Below, piece after piece: positions 8,494 to 15,301 of a stretch of 64,000 nt of DNA (positions are counted from its first letter, which is position 1; the number at the start of each line of letters is the position of its first letter). The stretch lies in NCBI GenBank assembly GCA_043753895.1, contig JAYUWK010000133.1, positions 9,901 through 73,900 on the forward strand, given 5' to 3'. A program made the translations under genes and the position numbers. Origin of the DNA: WLMZ01 sp043753895. GTDB taxonomy: Bacteria > Actinomycetota > Acidimicrobiia > Acidimicrobiales > Ilumatobacteraceae. The notes below the pieces were generated by a model that saw nothing but the letters and a program-made list of their open reading frames with translations, made no database searches and was not told where the DNA came from.

Positions 8494-9197
8494 CGAGCCC
8501 ATGCATCGAAGCAACGAATGAGGTCCTGCGCCAACTGACGAAGCAACAGGGCACCCTCGTCGGCAGTGGCTCCCGTGGGGTCGCCGAGTACGCCGCTGGG
8601 ACTCACCGCCGCAACACCTCCGGAGCGCAGTGCGGGCAGTATTTCGGGAAGGGGATCGATGCGGCCAGGCGAGGCCTCATCGAGATGAACCATCTCGGGA
8701 GCAATGGCGAGCATCAACGACGTTTCGGTTCGTCCCGCGTGCGCATCGCCATCGTCGATGCGAGGCCACCATGGCAGCACGTGTCGTCCTTCGCGATTGA
8801 GTATCTCCGTCGCAGCATTCACTGCTGCCAGGTTGCCGCCATGGCCATTCACGAACACGATGCCTGCGGCCCAGTCGGCCGAGCGCACCAGTTCGATCAG
8901 AACCATCTCGAGCGCCGCGGTGCCGATGGACAACGTGCCGGCGAAACCCTTGTGCTCTCCGCTCGCCGTGATTCCGAGCGGCGGGGCGATCAGCACACGT
9001 GGTCGGGCTGTCGCCAATGCGGTCGCGACGGCGTTGGCGATGCGTGTATCGGTGTCGAGGGGCAGATGCGGGCCATGTTGTTCGCACGATCCGATCGGCA
9101 GGGCAAGCACCGTCGGTAGCTGGGACCTCTCGGCGAGATCGGTCCATGTGGCGTCCGCCAGCAAGCCGGAGTTGATCGGTCGGGCGGACTGGCTCAT
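8490..9197 (-). CDS. mftE: mycofactocin precursor peptide peptidase MftE (creatininase family)
   Basis: 235-residue creatininase-fold metallohydrolase. The signature LPIGSCEQHGPHLPLDTDT (residues 33-51) supplies metal ligands, with FVNGHGGN near 115 and an acidic DAHAGRTETS segment near 152. In the mycofactocin pathway MftE cleaves the modified precursor MftA. The motif form and the coupling to mftF make MftE much more likely than creatinine amidohydrolase. It lies 82 bp downstream of the propeller gene. mftA, mftB, mftC and mftD are not in the window. Confidence 0.85.
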   Translation of the reverse strand: MSQSARPINSGLLADATWTDLAERSQLPTVLALPIGSCEQHGPHLPLDTDTRIANAVATALATARPRVLIAPPLGITASGEHKGFAGTLSIGTAALEMVLIELVRSADWAAGIVFVNGHGGNLAAVNAATEILNREGRHVLPWWPRIDDGDAHAGRTETSLMLAIAPEMVHLDEASPGRIDPLPEILPALRSGGVAAVSPSGVLGDPTGATADEGALLLRQLAQDLIRCFDAWAR

Positions 9198-9261
9198 CGC
9201 AACGTGACGCTAACGGAATCGCCCACGGACTCAGCACGGCGCGCCACGGTGGGGCGCTGCT

Positions 9262-9286
9262 GGGTCAGGCGCTGTCGGGTCAGGCG
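9262..9286. repeat. 15-bp-period tandem repeat at the end of the propeller gene
   Basis: GGGTCAGGCG occurs at 9262-9271 and again at 9277-9286. The second copy includes the stop codon of the propeller gene. Probably slippage. Confidence 0.4.
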
Positions 9287-10893
9287 TCTCCGATGCAGAA
9301 CTCGTATCCCTCGCGGGTACCGACGTAGATGCGACCCTTCCAGATTGCCATTGACGACTCGACATTGTCGCCGATGTCGATCCGCCACTTCATCGGTGGC
9401 GCGATGGCGGTGTTGGAAATGTCCCATGCGCGGATCACTCCCTGCGCGTCGGCGAAGAGGAGCGTGTCGTCCACCACCGATGGTGAGCCGAGATTGCCCC
9501 AGGCTGTGTCGAGTGTCCAGCGAATGCCGCCGGTGGTTCGATCGAGCGCGTAGATCTTGCCCGGCTTGGTGGGCCAGATCACGATGTCGTTGTAGATCGC
9601 GGGTGTCGACCACGTGCCGCTGTCGACACCGTTGTTCACGTCGATCGCCCACACAACGGGATCATCGGGATTCGAGGGGTCGAGCTTGAGGAGCTGACCC
9701 ACCGTTCGACTACGTGCGGTGTCGCGATCCACCTCCGCACCCACGTAGAGGAACCCCTTCTCATCGGTGACGATGGTGGCGTCGCTGTCGTCGCCTGTCC
9801 AGTAGCGGAACACACGCGTCACCTGCCCTACACCGGTACGTAGACTCGACAGGTCCCAACCCTGTACGAGCCCGCCGCTGTTGTTAAGGTAGGCGATGTC
9901 GCTGCTCATTGCCACGCTGCTCTCGAGGCTGACCCGCTTGGGATCCTTGCCCCCGAGGTCGCGAATCAGTTGGTCTTCCCAACCCTGCACTCTGGCCACC
10001 ATGCTCGGCTGCACGGTGACGGTGCCATCGGGCGCATAGGCGCGGTTGATCTTCGCGACATGGATCCAGCTGTTCTCGCCACCCTCGATGAGATAGTCGT
10101 TGAGCACGAGCGCGGCGGCATCCCAATCGTCGTTGTGCATACGATCGGCAGTGTGGCCTTGGATGCTCCAGAGTTCCTTTGCCTCAGAGCCGTCGAAGGA
10201 GATGATGCGGAACTTGTTGTCGCGCGATCCTTCGTACAGCAGGGGATAGCCGTCGGGATCGATCGTGACGTTGCCCTTGGCCAGATCGCCGGTGACAAAC
10301 GGTGGAATGATGTCGTTGCCGGTGGCCGCATCGACGAAGTAGATCTTGTAGTCGTAGGCGCCAAAGACCACCCACGTTCGGCCGCCGCGTTCGAACACGG
10401 CTGGCTGACCGGTCCAGCCGGTGCCGCACCATTTCCGCGTGACGCCGTATTCGCTGCTCGTTCCGCACATCGGCTTGCCGGCTTGCGGGTACTGCCACAG
10501 CACTTTCGGGTTGCTGGGTATGGGTCCGGTGCCGTCGAACGAACGGGTGGGATTGCCGCGAAACGTGAGCATTCCCTGCACCGCTGTGCCCCACGGTTGG
10601 TGGAAGCTGTTGGGGTCGACGAGCACATCGGTTCGGGGAACAAACCGCGTTGTGGTGGTGGGCGCGATGGAGGCGGCGTTACCCGTGGTGTTGCTCGCAG
10701 CGTCATTGCTGGCAGCGTTGTTCGCCTGGGAGCCGGCAGAGTTGTTCGCCCCGGACGCGCTCCCGCTCGGCATGGTCGCGGCGAGCACCGCGCCTCCGCG
10801 CATGGCGTCACGCAGCGTCTGATCGAGCCGGTTGCCCATCGACGACAGCAGTGTTGCGGCAGCGCCCACGAGGACCCCGAATCGTGACCACAT
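9280..10893 (-). CDS. PQQ-type beta-propeller repeat protein, exported
   Basis: 537 residues. A short hydrophobic N-terminus is followed by a low-complexity Ala/Ser/Asn/Thr linker (about residues 40-85), then beta-propeller blades with repeats such as KIYFVDAATGNDI, GKIYALDRTTGGI and GRIYVGTREGYEF. These are PQQ-binding-like (outer-membrane assembly BamB-type) blades; there is no cytochrome c motif and no clear quinoprotein dehydrogenase active site. It sits 9 bp after etfB and 82 bp before mftE, so it is likely co-transcribed. A scaffold or substrate-binding role in the mycofactocin/ETF system is inference. Confidence 0.75.
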   Translation of the reverse strand: MWSRFGVLVGAAATLLSSMGNRLDQTLRDAMRGGAVLAATMPSGSASGANNSAGSQANNAASNDAASNTTGNAASIAPTTTTRFVPRTDVLVDPNSFHQPWGTAVQGMLTFRGNPTRSFDGTGPIPSNPKVLWQYPQAGKPMCGTSSEYGVTRKWCGTGWTGQPAVFERGGRTWVVFGAYDYKIYFVDAATGNDIIPPFVTGDLAKGNVTIDPDGYPLLYEGSRDNKFRIISFDGSEAKELWSIQGHTADRMHNDDWDAAALVLNDYLIEGGENSWIHVAKINRAYAPDGTVTVQPSMVARVQGWEDQLIRDLGGKDPKRVSLESSVAMSSDIAYLNNSGGLVQGWDLSSLRTGVGQVTRVFRYWTGDDSDATIVTDEKGFLYVGAEVDRDTARSRTVGQLLKLDPSNPDDPVVWAIDVNNGVDSGTWSTPAIYNDIVIWPTKPGKIYALDRTTGGIRWTLDTAWGNLGSPSVVDDTLLFADAQGVIRAWDISNTAIAPPMKWRIDIGDNVESSMAIWKGRIYVGTREGYEFCIGDA

Positions 10894-10902
10894 ACGGCCA
10901 AG

Positions 10903-11763
10903 TTAGTGGGTGAGATATCCCCACTCGCGGAGGGCCGCGAGCACTCGCTCGGCCGCGTCGGACGGCTCGAGAACAACGGTTTCGCCGTGACCTGCGGATG
11001 TGTTCGCCTCGGTGATGGCCCGCACCCGGTCGAGTGCTGTCGTTCCAGCGGGGGCGGTGAGTGCACGCGGGCGGGGACGATACGGGCGAGCCAGGGAGAC
11101 CACACTTTCCGGAGCGATCGGTGCAACGCCCGGCAGTATCTCGATGTGTTTCGTGCCGAGCAGCGACCGAAGCGATCCACGGCGCAGACGCGCCGTGGAT
11201 CCTTCCACGGAGGCAACGATGGGGCTGAGCATCGCCAGTCGTTCGCGGCGGCCTCCGTCGAGCCGACGCAGGGCAGTGGTGTCTGCTGGTGAGCGGAGTT
11301 CGATGGCGATCAGACCGAGGGCTTGCGCGAAACCGAGTTCGTGGGCCAAGAACGCTGGCACAGAACCCGTGCCGCGATCGGGTGAGTAGTCGCCACACAG
11401 CACCACGGAGGCATGAGCAACGAGCGGGGCGATGCACGCTGCCACAACGCGACTGGCGGTACCGAAGGGCATGTCGACCCGGATCGCGCGATCGGCGCCG
11501 GCCACCAGCGCGTCGTTGAGAATGGCATCGGCAGCCAACGGGCCGACGGTGATGGCAACGACCTCGGAGTGTGCTTCAGAACCCGCGCCCGGTCGTGCGC
11601 CTGATCCGTTGCGAGACCAGGCATCGCGGCACCGCAACGCCCACTCGAGTGCCGCCTGATCGGCGGCAGAGACCCCGGCGAATCGCGCATCGGGCGAACT
11701 CGGCGCGCCGTACTCGTCGAACTCGGGTCGATGATCGACCCACTTCAGACACACCGCAATCAT
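10903..11763 (-). CDS. etfB: electron transfer flavoprotein beta subunit, mycofactocin-associated type
   Basis: 286 residues of the ETF-beta/FixA fold. It starts IAVCLKWVDHRPEFDEYG, carries DQAALEWALRCRD, an adenine-nucleotide region VLCGDYSPDRGTGSVPAFLAHELG and the basic RLDGGRRERLAM segment. It is diverged from classical EtfB. Start ATG at 11763 overlaps the fixX stop as ATGA. With EtfA it should pass electrons from a flavin dehydrogenase to the FixC/FixX quinone oxidoreductase. The partner dehydrogenase is not encoded nearby; a mycofactocin-dependent one is the natural suspect. Confidence 0.8.
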   Translation of the reverse strand: MIAVCLKWVDHRPEFDEYGAPSSPDARFAGVSAADQAALEWALRCRDAWSRNGSGARPGAGSEAHSEVVAITVGPLAADAILNDALVAGADRAIRVDMPFGTASRVVAACIAPLVAHASVVLCGDYSPDRGTGSVPAFLAHELGFAQALGLIAIELRSPADTTALRRLDGGRRERLAMLSPIVASVEGSTARLRRGSLRSLLGTKHIEILPGVAPIAPESVVSLARPYRPRPRALTAPAGTTALDRVRAITEANTSAGHGETVVLEPSDAAERVLAALREWGYLTH

Positions 11764-12083
11764 GTGCGCTTGAAGACCACTCCGTGGCCTCCCTCGGGAT
11801 AGTTCCACGTGATGGCACCTTCGCGATTGCAGACCAGGTAACACGTGCCGCATTCGAAGCACTGCTCGTAGTTGAACAGGATGCCGCCGTCGCTGGTGGG
11901 CACGAACAGCTTTGCCGGACATGCCACCACGCACTCGCGGGTGCTGCAGTCGGCGCAGACCGTGTCGTCGACCACGATGTGCGCCTGATGGTGCACATCG
12001 AATACCGCAGTGGCAATGCGATCCTCGAACGAGATCGTCGGCCAGGTGGGATCGGGATTGATGCGTTGTGCCGGGCTGGTCAT
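11760..12083 (-). CDS. fixX: FixX-like ferredoxin
   Basis: 107 residues. The C-terminal half has the 4Fe-4S ligands CFECGTCYLVC followed by GAITWNYPEGG, the FixX/ETF-quinone oxidoreductase ferredoxin pattern. A second, less regular group CADCSTRECVVACP near residues 44-57 could be the remains of, or a variant of, a second cluster site. ATGA overlaps on both sides (with fixC upstream and etfB downstream) show tight translational coupling. It would connect FixC flavin to the quinone pool. Confidence 0.85.
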   Translation of the reverse strand: MTSPAQRINPDPTWPTISFEDRIATAVFDVHHQAHIVVDDTVCADCSTRECVVACPAKLFVPTSDGGILFNYEQCFECGTCYLVCNREGAITWNYPEGGHGVVFKRT

Positions 12084-13384
12084 CCGAAGCTCCTGAATCC
12101 GGCCCACGTATCGCGCGCCATGTCGATCCAGCGCATGCCGGCACGTTTGCGTTCCTGTTTGAGAATGTGGCGCACACCGGGTTTTGGATCGGGATTGTCG
12201 ACACGGAACATGCGCTCGGCTATCGCGTTGGCCATTTCCGGGTACCCGTGTTGCACGCGATCCGACAGCACCAACGCAGGGGCTCGCCGCAACTTCTTGT
12301 GGTCCTTGAGTACGAACGTGGCCTCGAGCCGGCGACGGTAACCGCGCAACCCGTCGACAGACGTGTCGCCGCGATCGATGGCCTCGATGGCTGTCTGTCC
12401 GGCATACATGCCGCTGGCCATCGCGAAGTTGACACCCTCGAGCCAGATACCCGCGGCGAGGCACAACGCGGCCGCATCGCCGGCAAGGAGCAGCCCGTTG
12501 CCCGCAAGCGTGGGGATCATCTTGTAGCCGGCTTCGGGAATGAGGTGTGCGGAGTACTCCTTCAACTCGGCACCCTCGACCAGTGGGGCAACGGCCGAGT
12601 GCAGCTTCATCGCCGCAAGGAGTTCCTCGGGTCGGCGTTTCTGAGCGGCGAGCTTGGGTAGTTTGAGCACGAGCCCGATCGCGATGGTGTCGAGGTTGGT
12701 GTAGATGAACCCACCGCCGTTCACGTTGCCCGTACAGCCGACAATTTCGATGTCGACACCCTCGTTGCCGCGCACGCCGAAGCGCTCGTCGATCACATGC
12801 TTGGGGAGCGCGAGCGTCTCTTTCACGCCGAGCGTGTAGTTGGCCGCGTTGACCTCGCCGTAGAGGCCCTCCTGCTTGGCGAGGAAGCTGTTCACGCCGT
12901 CACACGCGATGACGATAGGGGCGCTGAGATCGCCCTCGGGTCGGTCGGTGCTCACGCCGCTCACATGCCCCTTGGCGTCGTGCAGCAGCGATGTGACCGT
13001 GGTGCTGCAGATGAGCTCGGCGCCTGCTTGCACGGCCTGACCGGCGAGCCAGTTGTCGAAGTCGGGACGATATGCGGTGGCGCCGTTGTAGGGCGGGTGG
13101 CCCCACGCCTCGGTACGGAAGTCGATGTTCAACGCCTGCGTATCGGTCATGATCATTGTCGATCGACGCGTGATCCAGCGTTGTATCGGTGCCTCGAGCC
13201 ACCACTCGGGAATGATCTGATCGAGGATGCGTGGATAGATCACCCCGCCGTACATGTTCTTGCTGCCTGGAAACGGACCGCGCTCGATGAGGGCCACGCG
13301 CTTGCCCGATCGTGCCAGGGTGAGCGCGGCGATGGAACCGGCGGGACCGGCGCCCACCACGATTGCGTCGAAGTCGTCAGCCAT
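12080..13384 (-). CDS. fixC: FixC-like FAD-dependent ETF:quinone oxidoreductase
   Basis: 434 residues. The N-terminal Rossmann motif VVGAGPAGSIAALTLARSG is followed by a second-strand acidic residue in ALIERG, and a central GLLLAGDAAALCLAAG binds FAD. C-terminal helices are as in FixC/geranylgeranyl reductase-like proteins. It would take electrons from EtfAB and hand them to quinone with FixX. It overlaps etfA by 8 bp and fixX by 4 bp. The gene set is the FixABCX type, but in an order (A, C, X, B) and sequence type seen with mycofactocin genes rather than nitrogen fixation. Confidence 0.88.
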   Translation of the reverse strand: MADDFDAIVVGAGPAGSIAALTLARSGKRVALIERGPFPGSKNMYGGVIYPRILDQIIPEWWLEAPIQRWITRRSTMIMTDTQALNIDFRTEAWGHPPYNGATAYRPDFDNWLAGQAVQAGAELICSTTVTSLLHDAKGHVSGVSTDRPEGDLSAPIVIACDGVNSFLAKQEGLYGEVNAANYTLGVKETLALPKHVIDERFGVRGNEGVDIEIVGCTGNVNGGGFIYTNLDTIAIGLVLKLPKLAAQKRRPEELLAAMKLHSAVAPLVEGAELKEYSAHLIPEAGYKMIPTLAGNGLLLAGDAAALCLAAGIWLEGVNFAMASGMYAGQTAIEAIDRGDTSVDGLRGYRRRLEATFVLKDHKKLRRAPALVLSDRVQHGYPEMANAIAERMFRVDNPDPKPGVRHILKQERKRAGMRWIDMARDTWAGFRSFG

Positions 13385-14294
13385 GATCTTCCAATCGTTG
13401 CAGAAGTTTGCTGACGACAGCGTTGGCGTCGCTCACGATGGCGAGGTCGGCGAGTTGCATCATCGGACAGTGTGGATCAGTGTTGACACTGACGATGTGA
13501 TCCGGCTGGCCAAGACCGCTGGTGTGTTGCACTGCGCCGCTGATACCGAACGCGATGTAGAGCTGCGGATCGACCACCACACCGGTGGTGCCGATCTGGC
13601 GCTCGTGACCGACCCAGCCGCGATCGGTGATGACGCGCGTGGCACCCATCGATGCGTCGAGCAACGCCGCCACCGTCGCGAGTTCGGCAAACGCAGCTTG
13701 CGTGGTGAGGCCGGCACCGCCGCCGAGGATGCGCGGGGATTCGGCGAGGTCCATGGTCGCGACGTCGGGTGGGAGGACCTCGATGACGCTGGCGTCTCGG
13801 GGTGCGCCTACTTGCGGCTCGAATTCGACGATCGTGACATTGATTTTGCGGGTGTCTGTTGGTGCAGTTGGGTCCACTCCGCGAACGCCGGGTTGCAGTG
13901 TGGCGACGAACGAAGCCGCTGGCACGATCTCGTTGATCACCAGGCCGCCGTTACGGGCGAGTTCGATGCGGTGCGGCCTGACCGAGATGGCTCCGGCCCA
14001 CAGATCGCGCTGCAGTGCGGCGGCGATGCGCGGCGCCAGGTCTCGGCCGTCGGGCGAGGCGGGCAGCACCACGTGCGCTTCGTGAGCGAGTTGCGCAGCA
14101 AGGAGCGTGGACCACGCGCCCGGCGCATAGTCGCCGGCTTCGATGGTGATGATCATCGAAGCGGTGCCATCGACCTCGCCGGCCGCTATGGCGACACTCG
14201 ATCCGATGAGTAGCACGCGGCCATCGCACTCGGCAACCGTTTCGAGGCCGCCTGCAGGCAGGGCTCCTTCTCTGACGGGTACAACGGCAAGCAT
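13377..14294 (-). CDS. etfA: electron transfer flavoprotein alpha subunit, mycofactocin-associated type
   Basis: 305 residues. The C-terminal FAD domain is clear: GTTGVVVDPQLYIAFGISG, then AVQHTSGLGQPDHIVSVNTD and ADLAIVSDA, the canonical ETF-alpha signature. The N-terminal domain is shorter and diverged. First gene of the minus-strand operon; an inverted repeat lies in the gap upstream. It should form a dimer with EtfB holding one FAD. Confidence 0.85.
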   Translation of the reverse strand: MLAVVPVREGALPAGGLETVAECDGRVLLIGSSVAIAAGEVDGTASMIITIEAGDYAPGAWSTLLAAQLAHEAHVVLPASPDGRDLAPRIAAALQRDLWAGAISVRPHRIELARNGGLVINEIVPAASFVATLQPGVRGVDPTAPTDTRKINVTIVEFEPQVGAPRDASVIEVLPPDVATMDLAESPRILGGGAGLTTQAAFAELATVAALLDASMGATRVITDRGWVGHERQIGTTGVVVDPQLYIAFGISGAVQHTSGLGQPDHIVSVNTDPHCPMMQLADLAIVSDANAVVSKLLQRLEDHG

Positions 14295-14316
14295 CAGTTG
14301 CAGGCTACGAGGCCGC

Positions 14317-14425
14317 GGGGCGCGAGCGGAAGTGGGACGGTGTGTCGATTCGTGAATGCTGTACGCATGGTTACGGCGCGCTGAGCATTCACGAAGCAGG
14401 CGAGGGCGCGAGCGGAGGTGGAACG
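14317..14425. promoter_or_regulatory. 12-bp perfect inverted repeat framed by 23-bp direct repeats upstream of etfA
   Basis: TTCGTGAATGCT at 14349-14360 is repeated in exact inverse as AGCATTCACGAA at 14384-14395, 23 nt apart. Outside it, 14317-14339 and 14403-14425 are direct repeats matching at 20 of 23 positions (core GCGCGAGCGGA). All lies in the gap between the DUF3052 gene and the start of the etf-mft operon. There is no T-run, so it is not an obvious terminator; an operator or a small mobile remnant is possible. Confidence 0.5.
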
Positions 14426-14432
14426 TGCGCTG

Positions 14433-14903
14433 TCAGCGGTGTGCGCCCGGCTTGCGGCCGAGCAACTTGGCGGGCTTGTTCGGCCCGCCGCTGCGCTTCT
14501 TACGCACTTCCTTGCGCACGACGAACCGCAACGCCGTCCAGGTGTCGTCGATGGCGCAGACTTTGTTGTCGACCCAACCCGTGGGTAGCACGACTTCCCG
14601 CACGACATCGTCGGTGATGTCGGTGGCAACTCCACTCGCCTTCTTCGGCCAGCAGATCCAGATGGCGCCATCGGGAACCACGGCGGCCGCAAGACTCGGC
14701 CAATTGGTGACTAAGCCAGATCGGCGGGCGTGGAACGCCATCACGATGTCGAGCGGAGGTCGCAGCCGGTTCGCCCACTCGACCGCGAGCGGGATCTCGC
14801 CGAGCGTGTGGCGGAAGTCGGCAGGCGGATTGACGGTGCAGAGGCGCGTACCTTCGACGATGCCCAGTTTCTGAACGAGTGGAATGTCGATGTAATCAGG
14901 CAT
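14433..14903 (-). CDS. DUF3052 family protein
   Basis: 156 residues; an actinobacterial family of unknown function. It begins with a short region around VQKLGIVEGTRLCTVNPP, holds DGAIWICWPKKASG and LPTGWVDNKVCAIDDTWTALRFVVRK, and ends with a basic tail (RKKRSGGPNKPAK). That core block is the hallmark of DUF3052. No catalytic residues are known. It is separated from the PPOX gene upstream by only 11 bp. Confidence 0.85.
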   Translation of the reverse strand: MPDYIDIPLVQKLGIVEGTRLCTVNPPADFRHTLGEIPLAVEWANRLRPPLDIVMAFHARRSGLVTNWPSLAAAVVPDGAIWICWPKKASGVATDITDDVVREVVLPTGWVDNKVCAIDDTWTALRFVVRKEVRKKRSGGPNKPAKLLGRKPGAHR

Positions 14904-14914
14904 GACAATGGTCC

Positions 14915-15301
14915 TCAGGCGCGACCCATGATGCGGTCGACGACAATCTCGATGGCCACCCGATCGACTCGCTCTCCGGGCTGGCGGTACCGGTTAGCGT
15001 ACCCTGCGACGGCGGCGGCCACGCTCGACGCATCGGTGGCGAGACGGACCTGGCCTTCGAGGGTGAGCCATCGGCCTCCATCGACCTGCGACACAGCAGC
15101 CCGGCCGCCTCGCGCGGCGTTGCGGGCCTTGATCGATGGCGCGAACGTGATGACCCGCACGAGACGATCGGCAGGGGAGTAGCTGAAACCCACCGGAACG
15201 ACATGAGGACTGCCGTCGGCACGCAGTGTGGTGAGCGTGGCGAGGTGGCGCTCGGTGAGAAACGTAAGTACCTCGTCAGAGAGGTTGGCAGGATCGATCA
15301 T
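14915..15301 (-). CDS. PPOX-class (F420-type) flavin-split-barrel protein
   Basis: 128 residues of the pyridoxamine-5'-phosphate oxidase-like split barrel. FLTERHLATLTTLRADGSPHVVPVGF is typical of F420- or FMN-dependent members of this class in actinobacteria. The start ATG at 15301 shares its last base with the stop of the upstream permease (TGATG). Substrate unknown; biliverdin, quinones and other small molecules are reduced by relatives. Confidence 0.8.
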   Translation of the reverse strand: MIDPANLSDEVLTFLTERHLATLTTLRADGSPHVVPVGFSYSPADRLVRVITFAPSIKARNAARGGRAAVSQVDGGRWLTLEGQVRLATDASSVAAAVAGYANRYRQPGERVDRVAIEIVVDRIMGRA

